A stretch of 35,522 nt of DNA from an uncultured Lachnospiraceae bacterium (lineage in GTDB: Bacteria > Bacillota > Clostridia > Lachnospirales > Lachnospiraceae), in contig CAJTTU010000014.1 of NCBI GenBank assembly GCA_910579325.1, positions 18,309 to 53,830 of the forward strand, written 5' to 3'. Positions 22,663 through 30,769 of this stretch are shown one piece after another (positions within the stretch are counted from its first letter, which is position 1; each line of letters begins with the position of its first letter). Under the pieces are notes generated by a model, which was given only the letters and a program-made list of their open reading frames with translations, did not search any database and had not been told where the DNA came from. The position numbers were made by a program, and so were the translations under genes.

Positions 22663-23019
22663 ATGGCAGATAAAGAATTACGCAGATTAAAACGCAGGGA
22701 GCTTTTACAGATGCTTCTGATGGAATGTGAGGAAGCCGAGCGGCTGGATCAGGAATCCGGACGGCTGAGGGAACAGCTGGACGCCATTCAGCAACAGATG
22801 GACACAGTGATGGAGAGCTATGAGCGGTTGAAGAAAAAGCTGGACGTGAAGGACGAACGGCTGAACCAGAAAGACGAACAGATCGCCATGCTGAAACAGG
22901 AAGTGGAAGAATGGAAAGCCCGGGCAGTGCCTGTTTACGAGACGGGCACGAAACGGCAGGCGGTGAATGCCGGACGGATCATCCCCATCCATTATGGAAG
23001 AACCGGCATCGCCAGGTGA
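22663..23019 (+). CDS. Cytoplasmic coiled-coil protein of the pilus locus
   Basis: A 118-residue protein opening ELRRLKRRELLQMLLMECEE, a basic amphipathic helix. An uninterrupted coiled coil follows (about 20-90; heptads rich in Glu, Leu, Gln and Lys), then a short tail with an RIIPIHYGR segment. There is no signal peptide or membrane segment. AAAAGGAGG lies nine bases before the ATG at 22663, which is why the longer in-frame extensions (from 22498 or 22630) are not used. Its stop overlaps the GTG of the signal peptidase gene, so their translation may be coupled. Such LxRxELLxMLL-type proteins often accompany SipW or pilus loci in Clostridia. The function is unknown. Confidence 0.72.
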   Translation: MADKELRRLKRRELLQMLLMECEEAERLDQESGRLREQLDAIQQQMDTVMESYERLKKKLDVKDERLNQKDEQIAMLKQEVEEWKARAVPVYETGTKRQAVNAGRIIPIHYGRTGIAR

Positions 23020-23606
23020 GAGGCAAAAAAGAAGAACCCTTGAAGATCCCATCGATCGAAAGCCTCAGGGCGGAGCTGGCCAGGGAAGAAGCCAGGTGCA
23101 ACCGGAGAAGAGTGCTCTGGAATATGGCGGCGGCTCTTGTCATAGCAGCGGCCGTGGCCGGGCTGGTACTCACCAGGGTATATGCATTGATCGAGGTAGA
23201 CGGGAACAGCATGGAGCCGACACTGTCAGACGGCGAGATCCTGTTCCTGCGGCGGACGAAAGAGGTCAGTGCGGGGGATGTCGCAGGGTTCTATCATGAA
23301 GGAAAGATACTCTTAAAGCGTGTGATCGGCATGCCGGGAGACGAGATAGAGATAGACGGAGACGGAAATGTATCTGTCAACGGACAGCCGCTCGAAGAAC
23401 CGTACCTGAGGGAAAAAAGCCTGGAAAAATGCCAGCTGGAATTCCCCGTAAAGGTACCGGAAGGAACCTTCTTCGTGCTGGGGGACAACAGAGCCGTATC
23501 CGTAGACAGCCGGGACTTATCCGTGGGATATGTAAGGAAGGATCAGGTCGTCGGCAGGGCAGTCATAAAAGCGTGGCCTCCGGCCCGTATGAAAATATGG
23601 AAATAA
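23016..23606 (+). CDS. lepB: Type I signal peptidase, Ser/Lys type
   Basis: The enzyme cleaves signal peptides of exported proteins at the outer face of the membrane. One N-terminal membrane segment (about 34-56) is followed by the catalytic serine box VDGNSMEPTL with Ser65. The lysine box is KILLKRVIGMPGDEI with Lys101, and box E is FVLGDNRAVSVDSRD. Length is normal for a single-anchor Gram-positive enzyme. The GTG at 23016 overlaps the previous stop (GTGA), and the frame contains no convincing later start apart from a TTG at 23041. Located immediately before the giant pilin gene, it is probably dedicated to the pilin precursors, as in other sortase pilus clusters. It differs in type from the Ser/His enzyme at 34425. 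Confidence 0.9.
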   Translation: MRGKKEEPLKIPSIESLRAELAREEARCNRRRVLWNMAAALVIAAAVAGLVLTRVYALIEVDGNSMEPTLSDGEILFLRRTKEVSAGDVAGFYHEGKILLKRVIGMPGDEIEIDGDGNVSVNGQPLEEPYLREKSLEKCQLEFPVKVPEGTFFVLGDNRAVSVDSRDLSVGYVRKDQVVGRAVIKAWPPARMKIWK

Positions 23607-23685
23607 GCTTCCGGCAAGGCTTAAACCTGCGGCAAAGGCGCCGGGCCGGACGAAAATGGAAACAATGCGTTAGGAAGGTGGAAAA

Positions 23686-26600
23686 ATGCAGAAACTTGCG
23701 AGGGAATATCTGGATGAACTGAATAAGCGCCATAAGAAAAACCGGAGGGCGCTTGTGGCCTGGATTCTGATGGCTGTCCTGGTAGTAGGCGGCGTGATGG
23801 GTACGCTGGCACAGTACGGCGTTGCTTTCGAGGGCAGCCCTGAATGCGGAAAGGAAGCGCATACCCATGACGACGGATGCTATACGGAGACGCAGGAGCT
23901 GATTTGTGATTTGACGGAAGGGGAAGAACATACCCATGACGATGCCTGTTATACGGTTTCGAAGGAACTGACCTGTGAGCTGGAAGAACATACTCATGGC
24001 GATGAATGCGTCAGGGAACCGGAAGGTACGGAAGCGCCTCGTCCGGAAGAGACGACGACAGCGCCGGCAGATGACAATACGGAACCGGAGGGGACGGAAG
24101 GGACTGCCGCAGAAACAGAGACGCAGCCTGCGACGGAGGATGAATCCACCGATTTTGAGGAGATCACCGAATCCGAAACGGAGACCGAAACAGAAACAGA
24201 AACTGAAATCGAGACCGAAACAGAGCCGGAGTCAGAGGAAACATTGCCGGCGGAATTTGAGGCGACAGAAAAGATAGACGGCGGGAAAGTAGAGATTCAT
24301 GTGACGGCCGGAGAAGGCGTACTTCCGGAGGATGCGCAGCTGAAAGCAGTGCCGGTTGTAAAACAGGATATAGAAAAACTGAAAAAAAAGGATGGCGTTA
24401 CCTCTGAGGAGATCGAAGCGGCGAAGGAGATCAATGAGAAATACGATGCGGTTTCCCCTGCATTAGAGAAAACCATTCCGGAAGATGAGATAAAGAAAAT
24501 CGCAGGATTTACGGCATATGATATCAGCTTTCTGGCGCCGGACGAAGACGGGGAAATGACAGAGTTTGAGCCTCAGGGAGAGGTTGGGGTAGAAATCAGA
24601 TTTACCCAGGCATTCCTTCCCGAAAGCGTAGCGGATCATGAAGGAATTGAAATTACAGATGTAAACCTGGTACATATGAGGGAGAGCGGCAAAGAGCTGA
24701 TAGCGGAAACGATGGAAGACGCGGAGTTCGTTTTGACTGAGGACAGTGAAGTAAAGAACGTGTCGTTTACATCGGAAGATTTCTCCATCTATGCGGTTGC
24801 GTGGACGAGAGGACCGCAGAAACTGGAATATGAAGACGATGACGTAATCATTTCTGTTGAGGAAGCTGAAATTGGGAATATCCCCGAAGGGGCGATACTG
24901 AATGTGGTTCCTGTGGTGGAGGAGAATGAGGAGACAGAAGAACAGTATAAGACGATAGAAGAAAAGCTGAAAGAGAACGCGGCGGAAGAGAACGACATTA
25001 TTGCGGGTTTTATGGCATATGATCTTTCTCTTGCGGATCAGGACGGCACAGTGATAGAGCCTGAGGGCGATGTGAAGGTTGCTATCGAATATAAAGAGGC
25101 GGTGGCGCCGGAAACAATTGTTCCGGAGATTACAGATGTATCTATGGTTATGCTGAACCTGGACGGAGCGGAAAACGCAGAGGAAGCGGAAAACGCAGAG
25201 AAGCCACAGATGTTTAAAACCAGAAGGACAGTATCAGCTGCGCAGCCTGCTGTGATTGACCTGGCGGAGAATGGCAGTGAGACCACTATGGAAGTGACGG
25301 AGAATAAGGAGCTTTGGAGGACGGAGACTGTCACAAGTAATGTGGGGCCGATGGCGGCAGTGTGGAGATCAAATTTCACCATTCAAAAGGTTACGATTGT
25401 GGATGAGATTGATAAGGATGGTTGTCTGAAGGTGGAATTGAATGAGACTGCTCAAAGGACGATTGATACGGAAATTGAAACTGCTAGGAAAGAAGCTGAA
25501 AAGAAGGGAGAAGAATTCAAAAGCGAGGGCATTATTCGTTTTGAATGGAAAAAGAATATAAATAATGACGGATATAAGCCGGTAAAAAAGGAAAAGGTTG
25601 GAGACGAGTATAACGTTGCGGATGATGGGGCGTGGTTAAATGTGGTGTTGGATAAAGGTTCATTGAATCATGATGAAAATAGAACAAGTGTGGATTATAT
25701 GGTTGATGTTTACTATCATGATGAGCTTATACATCCGCAGGAATATGCTGTAAAATATTCTAAGTGTTATCCAGATCTATCCCGGTTTTGGCCAGCGGGA
25801 TCTTATATGGGTTCGCAAAATTATTATTCTGTGCTGTATTGGAATGAGTTGCAGAATGGAAGTTTTGAGAAACCGGAAATTAATAGGTATGATGAACATA
25901 AACTTTACGATCAACTTGATATGAATGATCAAACATTAGGCTTGATGTGGAGAACAACTGATAAAGAGGAACAAATTGAAATTGGTAGAGTTGGGGTTAC
26001 TGATTATGGAGAGCATTTCGTTTGGACTCAATATAATTGGTATGAGAAGAATTGGTTTGCCAATAATATTGTTCCCGATGGTGTTCAGTTCGCTGAGATA
26101 AATGCAAGAGGAGAGGGGGCTTTATATCAAGATGTTCTTACGGTTCCGGGTCAGAATTTAAATTATTGGTTATCACATCGTGCGAGAGGCTGTCAGAAAA
26201 GTAGTAGTCCAGAGTACGATACGATGTATGTGGTTATTGTCCCTGTTGATATTGCAATGTATGGTGGAAATGACAATGGACCAATTGATACGCAGGAAGA
26301 GGTCATCACACTAATGAAAGATAAAGATCAGTATAAGGGGGTTTATGTACAACCATATACAAGCGATGATCAATCATGGCATAATTATGAAGGGGAATAC
26401 ACACCAACCAGTTATTTGACGAGATTCTTTTTTGTATCAGGTGATAAAAATAATACAGCTAGTGGTCAACCCGCAGAAGGAAATTTCCTAGACCGAGTTG
26501 GTTTCAGTCAAAAACTGCCTCCGGCAGAGGACGGAACATTTGATTTAAAGATCACGAAAAAAGTGGAAGGCTTTACTTTCAATGATCTTATTTTAACTGA

Positions 26601-27837
26601 TACTCTTAGCGAAGAGGAAATCAGTAATAACATAAAAGAAAAAATTGCTGCTTCATTAAGTGGGTTAAAATTTGAAATTAAGGCAACAGATAAAGACGGA
26701 AATGATGTTGCAAATGCGCCGTGTGTTAATAAAATTAGCGAGGATGGCAGTGGTGGATTGTCAATTACAGAACCAGGATGGAAATGGAGCATAGATGGTG
26801 ATGGGAATTATATCGGTGTCTATGAGTATAAAAATAATTCGATTGCTGCGGGAACAAGCTATACCTATACAGTAACAGAAAGGGGAGAAAACATAACCTC
26901 ATATACATGCCAGCAGGAATTGAAAATCATTGGCGGAGAGGTTCGCAAAGATAATGATGGAAAATTCGTATCAACCACTTTGGAAGAAAGAGATTCAGTG
27001 AGGTTTGAATTTACGAATACGTATACTTCCAGTATTCCAGATACCATAGATTTGCAGATTCGCAAAATTTGGAATGATTCTGATAATATGTACAAAATAC
27101 GTCCGGAAAGCATTAAAGTTCTTTTGGAGAACTTAACAGAAGGGTCAAGTGAATGGACACCTTATATAACGGCTGAGCATCCGGATGGAGTATATATATT
27201 TACTCAGGCGGATTTGTTGGAGTCAGAAAATCAGAATCAATGGGATATTCGGATTTCAGACGTTACGCAAGGAGCGCAATATCGAATTACAGAGATAGAG
27301 GTTGATTCTAATTATGTTGCTTCGGATCCTGTGGTGTTAAGTGGTGATGATACAACAGCTACAATCACTAACACATTGAAATGGAGTATGATAAAACGTA
27401 GTTCCAGTGATCAAACAAAACTGCTTAGAGGTGCAAAATTCAAATTGGAACAGGATGGGGAAATTAGAGCGACGCTTACTTCGGGTGAAAATGGCATTAT
27501 TCAAATCGATGATTCAAGTATTTCTTTGGATGGCACATATACGATGTCCGAGACAGAAGCGCCAAAAGACTACATGCTGAGTGGAACAGAATGGACCGTA
27601 ACTTTTAAGGATGGGGCGCTGGTAGAGATCAGCGGTGATAACATTCAGAAAGGAACGGCTACTGAGAATGGAAAGGAGATACCGACAGTTTATATTGAAA
27701 ACAGCCTGATTTACGAACTCCCCTCCACTGGAGGCTCCGGAATCTACCGGTATATGATCAGCGGTGTACTGCTTATGTTGGCAGGTGTGCTGATTTTATA
27801 TAACAACAAACGTGCAAGGAGGTGTGCAGGAGTTTAA
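23686..27837 (+). CDS. Giant LPSTG-anchored surface protein, probable tip or ancillary pilin
   Basis: A secreted wall protein of 1383 residues. A long basic N-terminus and hydrophobic segment (about 22-44) act as signal. Residues 54-108 hold three Cys/HTH-Asp motifs, and residues about 110-190 an acidic Thr/Glu linker. Two related beta domains follow (about 200-373 and 385-560), each with AVPV/VVPV, AGFxAYD and ITDVxxV. A large central region (about 565-940) is unlike known folds I can name and may be the adhesin head. Next are Cna-B/DUF5979-like domains (KITKKVEGF...FTNTYTSS; LQIRKIWNDSD...ITNTLK) and a SpaA-like domain with ETEAPKDYML. The end is LPSTG (1345-1349), a membrane helix and a basic tail. 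Size and gene order fit a tip pilin attached by the downstream sortases. Base composition changes sharply inside the gene. Confidence 0.87.
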   Translation: MQKLAREYLDELNKRHKKNRRALVAWILMAVLVVGGVMGTLAQYGVAFEGSPECGKEAHTHDDGCYTETQELICDLTEGEEHTHDDACYTVSKELTCELEEHTHGDECVREPEGTEAPRPEETTTAPADDNTEPEGTEGTAAETETQPATEDESTDFEEITESETETETETETEIETETEPESEETLPAEFEATEKIDGGKVEIHVTAGEGVLPEDAQLKAVPVVKQDIEKLKKKDGVTSEEIEAAKEINEKYDAVSPALEKTIPEDEIKKIAGFTAYDISFLAPDEDGEMTEFEPQGEVGVEIRFTQAFLPESVADHEGIEITDVNLVHMRESGKELIAETMEDAEFVLTEDSEVKNVSFTSEDFSIYAVAWTRGPQKLEYEDDDVIISVEEAEIGNIPEGAILNVVPVVEENEETEEQYKTIEEKLKENAAEENDIIAGFMAYDLSLADQDGTVIEPEGDVKVAIEYKEAVAPETIVPEITDVSMVMLNLDGAENAEEAENAEKPQMFKTRRTVSAAQPAVIDLAENGSETTMEVTENKELWRTETVTSNVGPMAAVWRSNFTIQKVTIVDEIDKDGCLKVELNETAQRTIDTEIETARKEAEKKGEEFKSEGIIRFEWKKNINNDGYKPVKKEKVGDEYNVADDGAWLNVVLDKGSLNHDENRTSVDYMVDVYYHDELIHPQEYAVKYSKCYPDLSRFWPAGSYMGSQNYYSVLYWNELQNGSFEKPEINRYDEHKLYDQLDMNDQTLGLMWRTTDKEEQIEIGRVGVTDYGEHFVWTQYNWYEKNWFANNIVPDGVQFAEINARGEGALYQDVLTVPGQNLNYWLSHRARGCQKSSSPEYDTMYVVIVPVDIAMYGGNDNGPIDTQEEVITLMKDKDQYKGVYVQPYTSDDQSWHNYEGEYTPTSYLTRFFFVSGDKNNTASGQPAEGNFLDRVGFSQKLPPAEDGTFDLKITKKVEGFTFNDLILTDTLSEEEISNNIKEKIAASLSGLKFEIKATDKDGNDVANAPCVNKISEDGSGGLSITEPGWKWSIDGDGNYIGVYEYKNNSIAAGTSYTYTVTERGENITSYTCQQELKIIGGEVRKDNDGKFVSTTLEERDSVRFEFTNTYTSSIPDTIDLQIRKIWNDSDNMYKIRPESIKVLLENLTEGSSEWTPYITAEHPDGVYIFTQADLLESENQNQWDIRISDVTQGAQYRITEIEVDSNYVASDPVVLSGDDTTATITNTLKWSMIKRSSSDQTKLLRGAKFKLEQDGEIRATLTSGENGIIQIDDSSISLDGTYTMSETEAPKDYMLSGTEWTVTFKDGALVEISGDNIQKGTATENGKEIPTVYIENSLIYELPSTGGSGIYRYMISGVLLMLAGVLILYNNKRARRCAGV
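23845..24009 (+). repeat. Three Cys-HTHxDxC motifs in the giant pilin
   Basis: The translated pattern is C54-x4-HTHDDGC65-x8-C74, EHTHDDAC88-x8-C97, EHTHGDEC108. The first two units also share similar codons. Paired His and Cys suggest metal binding or disulfides just outside the membrane. Similar motifs occur in other Firmicutes wall proteins, with unknown role. Confidence 0.75.
24169..24225 (+). repeat. Glu-Thr dipeptide repeat (ACNGAR hexamers)
   Basis: The codon pairs ACN-GAR are repeated about eight times, with one Ile replacing Thr. They encode a flexible acidic wall-spanning linker. Gain or loss of six-base units would keep the frame, so linker length may vary between strains. Confidence 0.7.
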
Positions 27838-27850
27838 GGAACATCTTTAC

Positions 27851-27876
27851 TTTCCGGCAGACTCCCTGCCGTGAAA
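27851..27876 (+). other. Stem-loop between the two pilin genes
   Basis: TTTCCGGCAG and CTGCCGTGAAA pair (one bulged base) around ACTCC, in the 144-base spacer after the giant pilin gene. No T-run follows, so read-through is expected. It may protect or process the transcript. Confidence 0.4.
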
Positions 27877-27981
27877 CAAATGTGGCAACTTATTAACCAA
27901 TGCAACGTTCAGAAGGATCTGAAACGAAAAGGGAACTGAAAAAAATTATGGGCAAAGCCCAAAAAAAGAAAGGAAGAGACT

Positions 27982-29538
27982 ATGAAAAAGATGAAAAGAT
28001 TTTTTGCCTTGTTTTTAGCAATGGCGATGGTACTGGGAATGTCGATGACGGTGTTTGCAGAACCGGCAACTAATGGCAGTGCTAAGATTAAAGTTTCTGG
28101 TATAGCTGTTCCGGATGCAGCCAAAGGAATTGGAACTGCTAAAGTGGAGTACGTAAAGATTATTACGCCTGACCCGTCAACAACGACAAAATGGGCATTT
28201 ACGGAAACCAAATATGGAACTGCTTATGCGGAGGCATATGGAGCAACTGATGCTCAGGCTGCTATTGCGGGGCTGATTGCTGAAAAAAAAGCATCTGCAG
28301 ATGGTTATACCGCAGATGCTTCAAAAGCGAGACTTGCAATTAGTGCAACTTCCGAACAAGTGGCTAGTGGAGACTGGAACGTTGCAAATGCAGCACTTTC
28401 AGCTGCAACAATAGAGTGGGATGTTACGAATGATGGTCCTGGCCTTTACATTGTAAAGATTACACAGAGTGGTTACAATTACATTGCAATGGCGGCATAT
28501 GTTGGTTTTGACGAAGTACAGGTAGTTGGCGATAATTATGTTTATCCCTCAATGACAGATGGACTGATAGTTGCAAAAGGCGGCCCTCTGGTAGTTACCA
28601 AATCTAATACTGATGATGATAAAGTAGTGGCTGTTGGAGATACAGTAACCTACACAATTGAAACAACAGTACCATATATTGATCCGAATGAAGTACTTGA
28701 AAGTGCAACATATGTGGTTCATGATGAAATTTCAGGCGCAGAATATACAAACTTAGATCAGGCTGCATTCGGATATAAGAGTGCTGATGGTACTATTACT
28801 CCAATTTCTGGATTGGAAATTAAAGCGAATGGAAATAAGTTTGATCTGGATCTTTCAAGCTTAATTGATGCTCAGAATACTAATGCGAATAAAACTGTTG
28901 TTATAACCTACACAGCAAAAGTTACAGCAGTAGATGGCGTTACCAATACGGCAGAGGCTGGACATGGATCAGGTGATGACTTTGAAGTTAAATATGGTAC
29001 CGGAGATGATAAAGTATTTAGTGGTGATCTCCAGATAACGAAGACTGGTGTGGATGATGATGCAACTGGATTAGCGAATGCTGAATTTGAAGTTAGAAAA
29101 GCAGACGAAGATGGTGTAGTAGCTGAAGATGCAGAGGCTCTTACTTTTACAGTTGTTACTAAAAACGATGGTAGTGTAGATTATTACAAGTATGATCCTA
29201 ATGGCACAGTTACTAATGTGGTAACTGGTAGTGATGGTACCGCAAAAATCAAAGGTTTAGATATTGGTTACTATTCTTTCAAAGAGGTTGTTGCTCCTGA
29301 TGGATATACCATTAATGCCACCGATGCAAATGGTGAGGTTAAATTGGTAGATGGAAAACAGAAGGCAGAAACAGCTGCGGACATTACAGCAGTTAATGCT
29401 ACGATGGCCGATACCAAAATTAGTGCCCTTCCTTCCACCGGTGGTATCGGTACCACGATCTTCACTGTTGGCGGTTGCGCGATCATGATTCTGGCAGCTG
29501 GTATGTTCTTTGTAAGCCGCAGAAGAGCAGCGAAATAA
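27982..29538 (+). CDS. LPSTG-anchored backbone-type pilin with isopeptide domains
   Basis: A 518-residue precursor with a clear signal peptide (cleavage after TVFA, residue 26). The N-terminal domain ends in YVYPSMTDGLIVAKGG (186-201). A middle domain (about 205-345) carries the TYTIETTVP and DEISGAEY features of fimbrial isopeptide domains. A SpaA/Cna-B domain (about 347-475) has the E-box YYSFKEVVAPDGY (430-442). LPSTG (483-487), a membrane helix and RRRAAK complete the sorting signal. This is the SpaH/EbpB type of major shaft subunit, polymerised by class C sortase. The usual VYPK pilin lysine is absent at its normal place; YPS is found instead, with Lys199 nearby. The gene is AT-rich, unlike its neighbours downstream. 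AAAGGAAGAG precedes the ATG. Confidence 0.9.
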   Translation: MKKMKRFFALFLAMAMVLGMSMTVFAEPATNGSAKIKVSGIAVPDAAKGIGTAKVEYVKIITPDPSTTTKWAFTETKYGTAYAEAYGATDAQAAIAGLIAEKKASADGYTADASKARLAISATSEQVASGDWNVANAALSAATIEWDVTNDGPGLYIVKITQSGYNYIAMAAYVGFDEVQVVGDNYVYPSMTDGLIVAKGGPLVVTKSNTDDDKVVAVGDTVTYTIETTVPYIDPNEVLESATYVVHDEISGAEYTNLDQAAFGYKSADGTITPISGLEIKANGNKFDLDLSSLIDAQNTNANKTVVITYTAKVTAVDGVTNTAEAGHGSGDDFEVKYGTGDDKVFSGDLQITKTGVDDDATGLANAEFEVRKADEDGVVAEDAEALTFTVVTKNDGSVDYYKYDPNGTVTNVVTGSDGTAKIKGLDIGYYSFKEVVAPDGYTINATDANGEVKLVDGKQKAETAADITAVNATMADTKISALPSTGGIGTTIFTVGGCAIMILAAGMFFVSRRRAAK

Positions 29539-29631
29539 GAACAGCGAACAGTTTAACGAATCGATCATCTGATCAAAAGGCGAATGCCGAAGCTGCTGGA
29601 CACAGCAGAAGGAATACATAAGATACACACA

Positions 29632-29671
29632 GTTTTACGCTGGGGGCGGGCTTCCTGCCCCCAGGTAAAAC
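29632..29671 (+). other. Strong stem-loop between backbone pilin and sortase genes
   Basis: GTTTTAC plus CTGGGGGCGGG pairs with CCTGCCCCCAG plus GTAAAAC, with a three-base loop (CTT), one bulged G and one wobble pair: 18 base pairs in all. No T-run follows. It probably lowers read-through or stabilises the 3' end of the pilin message, so that subunit outnumbers sortase. The remaining 187-base spacer holds no gene. Confidence 0.6.
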
Positions 29672-29725
29672 AATATCAAACAATAATTTTCCAGAAACAC
29701 ATTTACAGCCATAAGGAGAGCCCGG

Positions 29726-30769
29726 ATGAAAAAAAAGCTTACTACAATCTTGTTCAGTATCGTATTTTTAGCTGGTTTGTCCTTATTGTTGTATCCACTG
29801 GTGGCCAATGAATGGAATACCTACCGGCAGAGCAAATTGCTTTCCAGCTATTCCGATGCCATAGCCGGGGCGGCGGATGGGAACGCCATTGATTTCGAGC
29901 AGGAATTACAGACGGCCTATGCTTACAATGACGCCCTGCTTCCCAGCATTCTTCCCGATTCCTTTGCGGTGGCGGATGTCAGGGGGGAGGAGAGCGAGGA
30001 GTTTAAGAAATACATGGCCTGCCTGAATCCTCTGGGGGATGGCATGATGGGGAGCGTGGAGATTCCGAAGATCAATGTCTCCCTTCCTATTTATCATACT
30101 ACCTCCGATGATGTGCTGCAGCATTCCGCAGGGCATCTGGAAGGAAGCTCCCTTCCCGTAGGCGGGGAGAGCACCCATTCGGTGATCTCGGCCCACAGAG
30201 GGCTGCCCAGCGCGTCGCTGTTTACTGACCTTGATAAATTAGAGTTGGGAGACCATTTCCTCTTTCATATATTAGACGAGACCCTCAGTTACGAGGTGGA
30301 TCAGATCCTGGTTGTGGAGCCGAACGAGGTGGACAGTCTGGGTGTGGTAGACGGGGAAGACCTGGCCACATTGTTTACCTGTACGCCTTACGGCGTGAAT
30401 TCCCAGCGGCTCATGGTCAGGGGACACAGGGTGCCTTATGTGGAGGCGGAGCTGTCGGATGAGAAGCTGCCCCTTAGCAATATGAGCCTTCACACCAATT
30501 ACCTGCTGTGGGTGGTCGTAGGCCTTAGCGTTACGGGGGTATTTATATTGTTGCTGGTATACCGTGACCGGAAGCTGCAAAAGGCGGCGGCGTCCCAGGG
30601 AGCTGCTGTGATACAGGAAGCGGAAGCGGGCGGCGGGGAAGCCGGGACGCCGGAACAGGCGGAGGAACCGGAAGCCACGGAAGAAGCGGAAGCCGTGGAG
30701 GCGCCGGATGCAGCGGAAGAACCTGAGATCGCCGGGGAACCGGGAACCGGACAGGAGGATAAAGCATGA
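29726..30769 (+). CDS. Class C (pilin-polymerising) sortase 1
   Basis: A transpeptidase that cleaves LPXTG-type signals and joins pilin subunits. It has an N-terminal membrane segment (about 6-27), the WNTYRQSKLLSSY stretch shared by class C enzymes, and catalytic residues His157 (SAHRGLPSA), Cys219 (LFTCTPYGVN) and Arg228 (QRLMVRG). A second membrane segment (about 258-279) also fits class C. After it comes an unusual cytoplasmic tail of about 65 residues, rich in Glu, Ala and Pro. A typical DPF/DPW lid motif is not seen before the catalytic core. AAGGAGAG precedes the ATG, and the stop overlaps the next sortase start (ATGA). Confidence 0.93.
   Translation: MKKKLTTILFSIVFLAGLSLLLYPLVANEWNTYRQSKLLSSYSDAIAGAADGNAIDFEQELQTAYAYNDALLPSILPDSFAVADVRGEESEEFKKYMACLNPLGDGMMGSVEIPKINVSLPIYHTTSDDVLQHSAGHLEGSSLPVGGESTHSVISAHRGLPSASLFTDLDKLELGDHFLFHILDETLSYEVDQILVVEPNEVDSLGVVDGEDLATLFTCTPYGVNSQRLMVRGHRVPYVEAELSDEKLPLSNMSLHTNYLLWVVVGLSVTGVFILLLVYRDRKLQKAAASQGAAVIQEAEAGGGEAGTPEQAEEPEATEEAEAVEAPDAAEEPEIAGEPGTGQEDKA

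Noticed and set aside
23975..24277. Arg/Lys-rich 100-codon frame inside the giant pilin gene
   Set aside because: It is the Glu-Thr repeat read in another frame.
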